A DNA stretch of 64,000 nucleotides from Listeria swaminathanii (GCF_014229645.1 NZ_JAATOD010000002.1:434001-498000); one strand, 5' to 3'. Positions 10,008-19,568 are shown, counted from the first letter of the stretch. A program made the numbers and translations. Notes: generated from the letters alone by a model not told the origin.

Positions 10008-10051
10008 AAAAAAGCACATTTCACTAGCGTTATACTAGTAAAATGTGCTTT
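10008..10051 (-). terminator. Rho-independent terminator after the penicillin-binding protein gene
   Basis: A long stem, AAAGCACATTT plus ACTAG pairing with CTAGT plus AAATGTGCTTT, is followed on the minus strand by a T-run. It sits between the pbp stop (10055) and the ABC-operon promoter. Confidence 0.85.
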
Positions 10052-10054
10052 CAA

Positions 10055-12199
10055 TTAATTACCTATCGAATCAATTAAATTTCCAATGCCATCTGAAACT
10101 TTTCCGCCAAATTCTTTTACTTTATCGGCGCCTTTTTTAATTGTTTCTCCGGCTTCATCTGCTTTTTCTTTCACGCCGCCCCAGAAGTCACTACCACTGT
10201 TCTTCGTAGCTTCTTCCTCTTCTTTCTTCGCAGCGGTTTCTTGTGCAGCACTCTTCGTACTAAAGTCTGTGGATTTCTGATATTGTAAGCCACTATTCAT
10301 TACGTAGTGCGCCAAGCTGGAAACGCCGGCGGAACTCGTTGTGGTTAGATAATGTTCTTTATCTGTTTTATCGAATCCCATCCAAACGGCACCGACCAAG
10401 TTTGGCGTATAACCAACAAACCATTGATCTTTTGTGCCACTAGTATCATCAAATGGAACTTGGGTTGAACCTGTTTTACCAGCCATTTCGTGACCTGATA
10501 CGGCTGCGCTCCGACCTGTACCTGTGTTGATAACATCTAAGAGCATCGATGTCATTTCATTAGAAACAGTTTCTGAGATGATTTGTTTAGTTTTAGGAAC
10601 ATTTTCGTATACTGTATTGCCTGATGGATCGACAATTTTAGTAATTATATGCGACTCCGGTTTTGCACCATTATTGGCAAATGTAGCATAAGCGGTTGCC
10701 ATTTCGACTGGTGAAGCACCTTTACTCATACCACCTAGAGCAAGACCTAGTGTTTTATCTTGTTCGGGAACTGTAATCCCAAATTTCTCAACAGATTTAA
10801 CGCCTTTATCAATTCCGATTTGATCAAGCAACCAAACGGCTGGGGCATTAATCGAGTTCGCAACAGCTTTATACATCGGAACTTCTCCGCTATAAACGCC
10901 GCCGACATTGGTTGGAGTATAGTTTCCTTTGTAGGTTGTTTTTTCATCTTTTAGCATCGAATCGACACTATAACCGGATTGAAGCGCTGGTGTATAAACG
11001 GCAAGTGGCTTCATCGTGGATCCGGGCTGTGCTTTCATTTGCGTCGCTCGGTTAAATCCGCGGAAAACATGTTCTCCCCGGCCACCAACAAGTGCCCTAA
11101 TCCCACCAGTTGCTGGGTCCATTAAGACTGCTCCCGATTGAACTAGTGTGCCATCATTTGCATTAGATGGGAATAAATTATCGTTATTGTACACTTTTTC
11201 TAAAGAGGTTTGGTAGTTTTGATCTAATTCTGTGTAGATTTTATATCCTTTTTGCATGATTTCGTCTTGTGTTATATCCGCTTCATTGACAGCTTCGTTA
11301 ATAACTGCATCGACATACCATGGAAATTTATTCGCAAGTGGGTCTTTTGATTGGTCATTTAACACTATTTTTGTTGCTTTGTATTTTTCGCCTTCTGCTT
11401 TTGTTATATCACCTGTTTCGACCATCGCATTTAACACCATATTTCGGCGATTAGTTGCTTTGTCGATATGTTGGTACGGGTCATATGCACTTGGAGCTTG
11501 AAGTAACCCGGCTATTGTCGCGGCTTCTGGAATGTTTAAATCTGCCGCTGACTTACCAAAATATTTTAAGGAGGCATTTTCGACACCCCACTCCCCGTTA
11601 CCAAAATAAGAACGGTTTAAGTACATTTCCATAATTTCATCTTTTGAATATGTTTTTTCGATTTCACGCGCCATAAAAATTTCTTTCGCTTTTCGTGTGA
11701 AGGTTTGTTCTTGTGATAGTAATGCATTTTTGGCAAGTTGTTGCGTAATCGTACTACCACCACCAGAAATCCCGCCGCTAGTGACTAAATTAACACCAGC
11801 CCGCGCAATACCTTTTAAATCAAAGCCTTTATGTTCGTAAAATTTTCTATCTTCAATGGAAACTACTGCATTTTGCAAGTTTTTAGAAATTTTATTGATG
11901 GATACAAATGTTGCGTCAGTAGAAGAAAGCTCTCCTGCCTTGTCTCCGTCTTTGTCATAAATAATTGTGGCAGATTCTAGACCTTTTTTCAATGCATCGA
12001 TATCAGCCGATTTTGCTACAACTACAAGATAAATAATAAAACTTAATAAGAATACGAGTCCAGCTAGTAAAAAAATCTTGCCGATATGTTTGTTTTTCCA
12101 GAAGCGTCTAAATTTCTGCCATCCTTTGTTAATCCACTTTCCAATAAAACCAAAGAATAATTTCAGGTATTTAATAAGTTGCTGTTTGAATTTGTCCAT
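10055..12199 (-). CDS. Class A penicillin-binding protein (bifunctional glycosyltransferase/transpeptidase)
   Basis: This 714-residue protein has a basic cytoplasmic tail and a membrane anchor at about residues 43-66. The GT51 glycosyltransferase domain contains the catalytic-glutamate motif EDRKFYEH (E116) and the GGSTITQQLAKN block. The penicillin-binding domain has STMK (nucleophile S394), SIN (449-451) and KTGS (575-578). The C-terminus after about residue 650 is a low-complexity Lys/Glu/Gly tail. It polymerises and crosslinks peptidoglycan outside the membrane. Length and position match L. monocytogenes PBP4 (Lmo2229), from memory. It is followed by its own terminator and reads away from the ArsC-like gene. 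Confidence 0.92.
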   Translation of the reverse strand: MDKFKQQLIKYLKLFFGFIGKWINKGWQKFRRFWKNKHIGKIFLLAGLVFLLSFIIYLVVVAKSADIDALKKGLESATIIYDKDGDKAGELSSTDATFVSINKISKNLQNAVVSIEDRKFYEHKGFDLKGIARAGVNLVTSGGISGGGSTITQQLAKNALLSQEQTFTRKAKEIFMAREIEKTYSKDEIMEMYLNRSYFGNGEWGVENASLKYFGKSAADLNIPEAATIAGLLQAPSAYDPYQHIDKATNRRNMVLNAMVETGDITKAEGEKYKATKIVLNDQSKDPLANKFPWYVDAVINEAVNEADITQDEIMQKGYKIYTELDQNYQTSLEKVYNNDNLFPSNANDGTLVQSGAVLMDPATGGIRALVGGRGEHVFRGFNRATQMKAQPGSTMKPLAVYTPALQSGYSVDSMLKDEKTTYKGNYTPTNVGGVYSGEVPMYKAVANSINAPAVWLLDQIGIDKGVKSVEKFGITVPEQDKTLGLALGGMSKGASPVEMATAYATFANNGAKPESHIITKIVDPSGNTVYENVPKTKQIISETVSNEMTSMLLDVINTGTGRSAAVSGHEMAGKTGSTQVPFDDTSGTKDQWFVGYTPNLVGAVWMGFDKTDKEHYLTTTSSAGVSSLAHYVMNSGLQYQKSTDFSTKSAAQETAAKKEEEEATKNSGSDFWGGVKEKADEAGETIKKGADKVKEFGGKVSDGIGNLIDSIGN

Positions 12200-12379
12200 G
12201 TAACTCTCCTATCTTTCTACACGGTATTAACTAAAACTATAAACACAGTTATACACGTATTTTACGTTAAAAAGCAACTTTATGCCACCAACTTTAGACC
12301 GATTTTTGTAATAATTTTGTAATAATCCATATTTCCTACACATTTGTTAACCTCTTTTTTACAATTTCTTCATTTTAAT

Positions 12380-12404
12380 GTTTCTAGTAGTTTAAAAAGG
12401 GTAG
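12380..12404 (+). promoter_or_regulatory. Probable sigma-B promoter of the ArsC-like gene
   Basis: GTTT (12380-12383), a 15-nt spacer and GGGTAG (12399-12404) match the sigma-B consensus GTTT-N13-15-GGGWAT with one mismatch. The downstream gene corresponds by position and similarity to a Listeria gene known to be strongly sigma-B dependent (from memory). The predicted leader would be about 110 nt. The rest of the 320-nt gap from 12200 holds the pbp upstream region and a TTACCAA/TTGGTAA dyad. Confidence 0.55.
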
Positions 12405-12521
12405 ATATTACTGTTACCAATACTTGTGTTTTGGTAATAAGAATCACCTATATACTGTGTACAACAAGTAATGGCAGACGTTTTACATGGACGCATTAAT
12501 AAGCCGGAAAGGAATTGGAAT

Positions 12522-12947
12522 ATGACGCAAAAGCTGATCTACTTTTTATCACAAACGCATATTCGAAGTGCCATTGCTGAAGCCTGGGCGAAAAGACTTT
12601 CACTGAGCAATGTCAAATTCATTAGCGGTTCTTGGCATAAATCTAAAGCGACACCATTTATTGCGGAAGCGTTGAATGAGTTTGCAATTGAGCCTCCTGA
12701 AAGCTTGTCTTATTCCCCAAGCTCAGAACTACTGGCAGATGCTGATCTCATTGTAACAATTTATGATTCTGCACATGAAACTGCACCAAAATTTCCAGCT
12801 AACATACAAGATAAAATTATTTATTGGGACATTGATGATCCAGAACAAGAAATAGCGTTACCCCAAAAATGGGCGAGTTATCAAGAAGTATGCGATAACA
12901 TTGCCTTATCAGTAAAAAATTTAGAGCATGTATTGATAGAGGCTTAG
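12522..12947 (+). CDS. Arsenate-reductase-like protein lacking the catalytic cysteines
   Basis: This 141-residue protein has the low-molecular-weight phosphatase/ArsC fold signature: KLIYFL, then RSAIAEAWAK, a DADLIVTIYD strand and a WDIDDP motif. In thioredoxin-coupled ArsC the P-loop is C-X5-R and two more cysteines act as a redox relay. Here the nucleophile position is Ser10, the P-loop is one residue shorter, and both relay positions are replaced by Tyr and Ala. It cannot be a classical arsenate reductase or phosphatase; a binding, regulatory or structural role is more likely. The ATG at 12522 is preceded by GGAAAGG; an ATG at 12471 has no ribosome-binding site. Its own terminator follows, and a probable sigma-B promoter precedes it. 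Confidence 0.85.
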   Translation: MTQKLIYFLSQTHIRSAIAEAWAKRLSLSNVKFISGSWHKSKATPFIAEALNEFAIEPPESLSYSPSSELLADADLIVTIYDSAHETAPKFPANIQDKIIYWDIDDPEQEIALPQKWASYQEVCDNIALSVKNLEHVLIEA

Positions 12948-12955
12948 ATTTCGTT

Positions 12956-12982
12956 GTCCCGCCATTTGTAGGCGGGACTTTT
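12956..12982 (+). terminator. Rho-independent terminator after the ArsC-like gene
   Basis: GTCCCGCC (12956-12963) pairs perfectly with GGCGGGAC (12971-12978) across a 7-nt loop and is followed by TTTT. Confidence 0.85.
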
Positions 12983-13009
12983 ATGTTAAATCAGAAAGGA
13001 GTATACATA

Positions 13010-13879
13010 ATGGATGGATATAACGATTTAAAAAAGGCTGAGAAAGCGGCATTTTTAAGTATATTTGCTTATTTATTTCTGTCTGTTTTAAAAATAGTTG
13101 CTGGTCAATTGGGTAATTCTGATGCCTTGCTTGCAGATGGTTTGAACAATACGACTGATATTGTAGCTTCTGTTGCGCTTTTAATCGGCCTTCGAATTTC
13201 GCGAATCCCACCTGATGCAGACCATTCATACGGACATCGGCGGACAGAAACGATTAGCTCATTGATTGCTTCTATTATTATGTTTCTCGTTGGTGTACAA
13301 GTTATTTGGAGCTCGATTGTACATATTATTGAAAAAGAATTTGCGACGCCATCGATGTTGACTGCTGTTGTAGCCCTATTTTCTGGTGTATTTATGTACG
13401 CGATTTACTTATATAATCATAACCTTGCGAAAAAATTAGATAGTCAGGCAGTTCGAGCTGCTGCGTTTGATAATCGATCAGATGCATTTGTTAGTTTTGG
13501 CGCATTTATCGGAATTATCGGTGCGGTGCTTGGTGTTCCATGGCTCGATTCAGTGACAGCCTTTTTAGTCGGTGTTTTAATTGTTTATACAGCAATTAAA
13601 ATTTTCTACGATGCCGCTCATTCACTGACGGACGGTTTTGATGTTTCTAAGCTTGAAACGATTCATGATTTAATTGCTTCTGTACCTGATGTGAAAAAAG
13701 TTATTGATATTAAAGCGCGAATGAATGGAAATCGAATTTGGATTGATGCAACGATTGCCGTTGATCCGGAGTTAAATGTGGTAAAGAGTCATGAAATCAC
13801 TGAAATTGTTGAGCAAAAAATCCGAAGTAAGTTCGAAGGTGCATTTACTTTAGTTCATATCGAACCATTTTTCGAATAA
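13010..13879 (+). CDS. Cation diffusion facilitator family transporter
   Basis: This 289-residue protein has the CDF layout: six hydrophobic helices, then a C-terminal ferredoxin-like cytoplasmic domain ending LVHIEPFFE. Metal-site motifs are DALLADGLNNTTDIVAS in TM2 and HSYGHRRTE in the following loop. CDF proteins export Zn, Mn, Fe or Co against protons. Specificity cannot be assigned; the Asp/Asn-containing TM2 motif suggests the Mn- or Zn/Fe-type clades. ATG at 13010 has AAAGGAG with 8-nt spacing. A terminator separates it from the upstream ArsC-like gene, although read-through is possible. Confidence 0.9.
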   Translation: MDGYNDLKKAEKAAFLSIFAYLFLSVLKIVAGQLGNSDALLADGLNNTTDIVASVALLIGLRISRIPPDADHSYGHRRTETISSLIASIIMFLVGVQVIWSSIVHIIEKEFATPSMLTAVVALFSGVFMYAIYLYNHNLAKKLDSQAVRAAAFDNRSDAFVSFGAFIGIIGAVLGVPWLDSVTAFLVGVLIVYTAIKIFYDAAHSLTDGFDVSKLETIHDLIASVPDVKKVIDIKARMNGNRIWIDATIAVDPELNVVKSHEITEIVEQKIRSKFEGAFTLVHIEPFFE

Positions 13880-14134
13880 TATTCGTTGTCAATAACCGTA
13901 AAGTCAACTATAATTTAGATTAAAGTATCATTTGCTGGGAGGGAATATTCGATGGGGCAGAGAAACTAATTCATACAAATTATCTAACTAGAATGAAAAA
14001 TATGCAGCAATACATTGGAGGAATTCTCTTCCAGAGCGGTTTTTCTTCTATATAGATAGTTTTATCATAAGCTTATTTATATTAAATTAGGAGGTGTTTG
14101 CCTTAGCAGAAACTATTTCTGTCAAGGCGATTTA

Positions 14135-15439
14135 TTGATATTAACCATTAAATTTTTAATTATAGCTTTACTTATTGCTATATCAGCGTTTTTCGTGGCA
14201 ACAGAATTTGCGATTGTTAAAATGCGACCGAGCCGCTTGGACCAATTAATTGCGGAGAAAGATAAACGTGCGGTCCTCGCTAGACATATTTACAACCATT
14301 TGAACGCTTACTTATCTGCCTGCCAACTCGGGATAACAATTAGTTCTCTTGGACTTGGTTGGTTAGGGGAATCTACGGTGGAAGCTGCCCTACATCCATT
14401 ATTTAGCTTAATGGAATTGCCGCAATCTGCTATTACGATTCTTTCCTTCACGATTGCCTTTCTTTTTATCACATTCTTGCACGTGGTTGTCGGCGAACTT
14501 GTACCGAAAACATTGGCGATTGATAAAACAGAAACCGTTGCACTTGCGGTAGCTCGTCCGTTGCATATTTTTTACAAAGTGATGTTCCCGTTCATTTGGG
14601 TTTTAAATGGTTCTGCGGTTTTTATCGCGCGTCTTTTTGGCTTAGAACCAGCTTCTGAACATGAAATCGCTCATACCGAAGACGAGTTGAAAATCATCGT
14701 CGGCGAAAGTTATAAGAGCGGCGAAATCAACCAATCGGAATTCCGTTATGTGAATAAGATTTTTGATTTTGATGAACGCATGGCAAAAGAAGTCATGATT
14801 CCGCGAACAGAGATTGTGACCGTTGATACTGGTTCTACAATCGGTGAATTATCCGACATTATGCAAAATGAACGCTATACGCGCTATCCTGTTATTGATG
14901 GCGATAAAGACCATGTTATCGGCGTACTTAATTTAAAAGAAATTTTATCAGCTTACGTAGAGCACGGTTCCAATCCTACTTTTAGTATTGACCCATACGT
15001 GAAACCAATTATTCGTGTGATTGAAACGATTCCGATTAAAGAACTGCTTTTCCGAATGCAGCGCGAACGTTCCCATATCGCGATTTTACTTGACGAATAT
15101 GGTGGTACTTCCGGACTTGTCACGGTTGAAGATATTGTTGAGGAAATCGTTGGTGATATTCGTGATGAATTTGATGCCGATGAAATTCCAGAAATCCGCA
15201 AAATCAAAGATGGTCACTATATTGTTGACGCAAAACTTCTTATTGATGAAGTAAATAATATTTTAGGTACGGAAATCGAGGAAGAAGAAGTCGACACAAT
15301 CGGTGGCTGGTTCTTAACGCAAAATTATGAAGTCGAAGTTGGGGACGAAATTGATTACGATGGCTTTATTTTCCGCGTAAAACAAGGCGAACCCCACCAT
15401 ATCGAATATATCGAAATCATTAAAAAATCGAATGACTAA
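14135..15439 (+). CDS. CorC/HlyC-type CBS-domain membrane protein (DUF21)
   Basis: This 434-residue protein has an N-terminal DUF21 (CNNM) transmembrane domain with about four helices. It continues with EMMIPRTE-like 'EVMIPRTEIVTVDTGS' at the start of two tandem CBS domains, a 'LLDEYGGTSGLVTVEDIVEEIVGDI' block and a C-terminal CorC_HlyC domain. Family members are often called hemolysins, but growing evidence links them to Mg2+ export or homeostasis. The start is TTG at 14135 with AAGG seven bases upstream; no other in-frame start precedes it before a stop. A 255-nt leader without a gene lies upstream. A shared terminator follows. Confidence 0.88.
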   Translation: MILTIKFLIIALLIAISAFFVATEFAIVKMRPSRLDQLIAEKDKRAVLARHIYNHLNAYLSACQLGITISSLGLGWLGESTVEAALHPLFSLMELPQSAITILSFTIAFLFITFLHVVVGELVPKTLAIDKTETVALAVARPLHIFYKVMFPFIWVLNGSAVFIARLFGLEPASEHEIAHTEDELKIIVGESYKSGEINQSEFRYVNKIFDFDERMAKEVMIPRTEIVTVDTGSTIGELSDIMQNERYTRYPVIDGDKDHVIGVLNLKEILSAYVEHGSNPTFSIDPYVKPIIRVIETIPIKELLFRMQRERSHIAILLDEYGGTSGLVTVEDIVEEIVGDIRDEFDADEIPEIRKIKDGHYIVDAKLLIDEVNNILGTEIEEEEVDTIGGWFLTQNYEVEVGDEIDYDGFIFRVKQGEPHHIEYIEIIKKSND

Positions 15440-15442
15440 TTC

Positions 15443-15482
15443 AAAAAGTAGCTATCCCACAACTAGGATAGCTACTTTTTTT
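15443..15482. terminator. Bidirectional terminator between the CBS-domain gene and the LysR gene
   Basis: AAAAAGTAGCTATCC pairs with GGATAGCTACTTTTT across an 8-nt loop. T-runs occur on both strands, serving two convergent genes. Confidence 0.9.
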
Positions 15483-16359
15483 AAATGCGATGCTCTAACA
15501 TAAATTGTTTGAACTTTTCTGCTGCCGGTGTTAACGTTTGATTTTTCACGACCGCTAAATAAAAGAATCGTTCCCAGTTCGGGCTTCTAATCGGTAACAC
15601 TTTGACATCTATGTAATTCAAAATCGGCATATTAGGAACAACGGCAATACCAAAATTTTGCGCGACCATCCCTGCAATAACTTGATCCACTTCAATTTCA
15701 TAAGCGATTTTGTATTCTGCGCCAATTTTTCTAAATAAGTCATCGATGATTGGCCGCAAACCACTTTTTTTCGAAAAAGCGATATGGGGATAATTTACCG
15801 TTTCCACTAAGTCAATCCAGTCTTTTTTAGCTAGCGGATGATTTTTAGGCACGATAAGCACTAGTTCTTGTTTGGCAATCGGTGTAAAATGGATATTCCG
15901 TTCATTTTCGAGCTTGGAGCAGATGCCGATATCGTATTTCTTTTCTTTCAGCCCTTGAATAATATCAATCGAAACGCCCGTATGGAAAACAAAATCGATG
16001 TTCTTTTCTGGTTCTGTTTGCAAGAATTCTTGGACAAGCTTTGGTACGAGCGAGGTTCCGAGTGTTTGCAAGAAAGCTAGGTCAATCTGCCCTTCCCCAT
16101 TTGCGGCTTTTTTGGTCGTCGCAACCCCTGCATCAATCATATCTAAAGACTCTTCCACATAATCAAGAAATACTTTACCAGCTTTACTTAATCCAATATT
16201 GCGGCCTTCTTTTTCGAATAAAGGTATTCCTAGTTCTTGTTCTAGTGAAGAAATCGCGTGACTTAAACTAGGTTGGGTAATCAGCAATTTTTCAGCAGCT
16301 TTTGTGTAATGCTCCATGTGCGCCAGTGTGACGAAATAACGTAAATGGTGTAAATTCAT
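15481..16359 (-). CDS. quiR: LysR-type regulator of the shikimate/protocatechuate genes (QuiR-like)
   Basis: This 292-residue LysR-family activator has an N-terminal winged helix (MNLHHLRYFVTLAHMEHYTKAA, then LLITQPSLSHAISSLEQELG) and a two-lobed effector domain. It is transcribed divergently from the shikimate utilisation operon at 16661, the standard LysR arrangement. A shikimate-responsive LysR protein named QuiR is known to me at this position in L. monocytogenes; the symbol rests on that memory plus context. Effector identity is not visible in the sequence. A TTTATCTAT motif and small dyad in the intergenic region are candidate binding sites. Confidence 0.82.
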   Translation of the reverse strand: MNLHHLRYFVTLAHMEHYTKAAEKLLITQPSLSHAISSLEQELGIPLFEKEGRNIGLSKAGKVFLDYVEESLDMIDAGVATTKKAANGEGQIDLAFLQTLGTSLVPKLVQEFLQTEPEKNIDFVFHTGVSIDIIQGLKEKKYDIGICSKLENERNIHFTPIAKQELVLIVPKNHPLAKKDWIDLVETVNYPHIAFSKKSGLRPIIDDLFRKIGAEYKIAYEIEVDQVIAGMVAQNFGIAVVPNMPILNYIDVKVLPIRSPNWERFFYLAVVKNQTLTPAAEKFKQFMLEHRI

Positions 16360-16392
16360 GGTTTCTCTCCTTACTAAAAATTATCTATGCAA

Positions 16393-16411
16393 TTTATCTA
16401 TCAATTAATAG
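16393..16411. promoter_or_regulatory. Candidate LysR operator
   Basis: TTTATCTAT (16393-16401) overlaps a small dyad CTAT-N6-ATAG (16398-16411), flanked by AT steps in a T-N11-A-like arrangement. It lies about 40-50 nt upstream of the LysR start. The same TTTATCTAT recurs at 21757 before the second MFS gene. This is inference. Confidence 0.35.
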
Positions 16412-16543
16412 AATAATACCAATTTGTTTTTATGGAATAGTCATAATACAATTAAACTGTAGTTACGCCAGTGAAATAAACTTATTCCTTAAAAACCAAT
16501 ATACGGTAGAATAGGTTAACTGTCCAGTTCCATTTTCAACTAT

Positions 16544-16557
16544 TGAAGGCGTTATCA
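16544..16557. promoter_or_regulatory. cre-like catabolite-repression site upstream of the shikimate operon
   Basis: TGAAGGCGTTATCA matches the CcpA consensus TGWAANCGNTNWCA at 13 of 14 positions. It lies about 100 nt before the first ATG of the operon. It would place aromatic acid use under carbon catabolite control. The rest of the 301-nt gap holds the LysR and operon promoters, for which I see no clear -35/-10 pair. Confidence 0.5.
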
Positions 16558-16573
16558 CATCAGAGATTTTTAA

Positions 16574-17515
<942 letters not shown>

Positions 17516-17584
17516 ACGCCTATCTGATTATGTGAAAATCGTAACGTAGCTGAAAGATTCCCTTTTGAAAGGAAAGTGTTATTT

Positions 17585-19510
17585 TTGAAATTTAATTCGA
17601 TGTTTTCACCCATTGATATTGGGCCTATGAAAGTTCCTAACCGATTTGTTGTCTCACCAATGTGTAATAACTATGCGAATACAGATGGAACTTTATCCGA
17701 TACCTCGCTCGCTTATTATAAAGAAAGGGCGCTTGGTGGCTTTGGACTTATTACATTTGAAGCGACTGTCGTAGATGTTCGGGCAAAAGGCGGGGCCAAT
17801 AAAGCTTGCCTTTATAGCGATCATCAAATTGCTAGTTTTAAACGCGTGATTGATGTATGTCACGATGCTGGCGCTAAAATTTCCGTTCAGTTGCAGCATG
17901 CTGGACCTGAAGGGAATTCCAAAGTTTCGGGTCACCCTTTAAAAGCGGCCTCTGCGATTGCTTCTGCTGCTGGTCGAAATACGCCGGAATCCATTTCCCG
18001 AGAAGAGCTATATGAACTTATTGAACTTTACGGGGAAGCTGCTTTGCGAGCAAAAAAAGCTGGTGCAGATGCGGTTGAAATCCACTGTGCACATGGTTAT
18101 TTAGTAAGTAGCTTTTTGTCAGGACGTACGAATAAACGGGTCGATGAATTTGGTGGTTGTTTTGAAAATAGAATGCGATTACCACGACTTATTATCGAAA
18201 GTATTCGTAAACGTGTTGGTCATTCTATCGCGATTCTTTGCCGGATTAATAGCACGGATGGCGTGGACGGCGGACTTAGTGTCCAAGATAGCGCGACGGT
18301 TGCGGCTTATTTAGAGGATTGCGGTCTAGATGGTTTACATGTTTCTCGTAGCGTTCATATCCGCGATGAATATATGTGGGCGCCTACTGTTTTGCATGCT
18401 GGCTTTAGTTCCGACCTTGTGACGCAAATTAAACGTGCTGTTTCTATCCCAGTTATTACGGTTGGTCGTTTCACTGAACCGCATTATGCCGAATTAATGG
18501 TTCGCGAAGGGCGCGCTGATTTAGTTGCTTTCGGACGCCAATCTTTAGCAGATCCAGAAACACCAAACAAAGCTGCCGCTGGAAAACTGGATGAATTACT
18601 TCCTTGTATCGCTTGTCTTCAAGGTTGTGTCGCTAACATGTATGCCGGCAAACCAATTACTTGTTTAGTGAATCCTTTGCTCGGCCGTGAATCCGAAGCT
18701 TACTTACCAAAAACACCGAGTAAAAAAGTGGTTGTCGTTGGTGGTGGCGTTGGCGGACTTTATGCCGGATGGCTAGCTGGATCCCGGGGTCATGATGTGA
18801 CAGTATATGAAGCATCTGATATGATTGGCGGCCAAATGCGTTTAGCAGCCTATCCTCCCGGAAAAGGCGATTTAACAAATATGGTTCGTAGCTACATTAA
18901 AAAATGCGAGCAATTCGATGTGGAAATTAAAACGAATACACCTGTTACAACAGAACTTATTCAAGAAGTTTCCCCAGATGCTGTTATCATCGCGACTGGC
19001 GCAACCCCACTTGTTTTACCAATTCCAGGTATTGAAGATGCTGGATTAATCCACGCAGTTGACTTACTTGATGGGAAAGAAACTTGTGGCAAAAAGGTAC
19101 TTGTTGTCGGTGGCGGCATGGTTGGTAGTGAGACCGCTGCATTTTTAGGCGAAGCGGGCCATGACGTAACCGTTGTAGAGCTGCGTGATGAAGTCGGCGC
19201 AGATGTTATTTCTGAACACCGCAAATTCCTGATGCGCGATTTTGATGAATATAAAATCAAAAGTGTTACTAATGCAAAAGTAACGAGTTTCTTTGCAGAT
19301 GGGGTAACGTATTCCTTAGCTGACGATAAAGAATACCGTATTGACGGTTTTGACTCGGTTGTTCTAGCAATGGGATCAAGAGCTTATAATCCACTAGAAG
19401 AAGCTATTAAGGAAATCGTACCTGAAACCTATGTGATTGGTGATGCCGTTCGCGCACGCCGGGCATTAGACGCAACAAAAGAAGCACTAGACGCTGTATT
19501 ACAATTATAA
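17585..19510 (+). CDS. Old Yellow Enzyme-type enoate reductase / NADH:flavin oxidoreductase
   Basis: This protein of about 641 residues has two halves. The N-terminal FMN-binding TIM barrel starts MFSPIDIGPMKVPNRFVVSPM and contains EIHCAHGYLVSSFLSGRTN. The C-terminal half has two dinucleotide-binding folds (VVVVGGGVGGLYAG and VLVVGGGMVGSETAAFLGEAGHD). Between them C341, C344, C348 and C360 form the 4Fe-4S motif of the 2,4-dienoyl-CoA reductase/trimethylamine dehydrogenase group. It should reduce an activated C=C bond with NAD(P)H. Its substrate in a shikimate operon is not obvious. I choose TTG at 17585, with AAAGGA 11 nt upstream; GTG at 17576 and ATG at 17600 are alternatives. Confidence 0.85.
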   Translation: MKFNSMFSPIDIGPMKVPNRFVVSPMCNNYANTDGTLSDTSLAYYKERALGGFGLITFEATVVDVRAKGGANKACLYSDHQIASFKRVIDVCHDAGAKISVQLQHAGPEGNSKVSGHPLKAASAIASAAGRNTPESISREELYELIELYGEAALRAKKAGADAVEIHCAHGYLVSSFLSGRTNKRVDEFGGCFENRMRLPRLIIESIRKRVGHSIAILCRINSTDGVDGGLSVQDSATVAAYLEDCGLDGLHVSRSVHIRDEYMWAPTVLHAGFSSDLVTQIKRAVSIPVITVGRFTEPHYAELMVREGRADLVAFGRQSLADPETPNKAAAGKLDELLPCIACLQGCVANMYAGKPITCLVNPLLGRESEAYLPKTPSKKVVVVGGGVGGLYAGWLAGSRGHDVTVYEASDMIGGQMRLAAYPPGKGDLTNMVRSYIKKCEQFDVEIKTNTPVTTELIQEVSPDAVIIATGATPLVLPIPGIEDAGLIHAVDLLDGKETCGKKVLVVGGGMVGSETAAFLGEAGHDVTVVELRDEVGADVISEHRKFLMRDFDEYKIKSVTNAKVTSFFADGVTYSLADDKEYRIDGFDSVVLAMGSRAYNPLEEAIKEIVPETYVIGDAVRARRALDATKEALDAVLQL

Positions 19511-19517
19511 TTTGCTG

Positions 19518-19547
19518 TCCTACTCGTTGTTCAAGCAGCGAGTAGGA
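19518..19547 (+). other. Intercistronic hairpin
   Basis: TCCTACTCG (19518-19526) pairs perfectly with CGAGTAGGA (19539-19547) across a 12-nt loop, between two genes of the operon. No T-run follows, so it is more likely an mRNA stability or processing element than a terminator. Confidence 0.55.
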
Positions 19548-19568
19548 ATTATTCGGAGGTAACAAAAA

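Noticed and set aside
12471..12521. Upstream ATG for the ArsC-like gene
   Set aside because: No ribosome-binding site precedes it and the added 17 residues do not fit the ArsC N-terminal strand.
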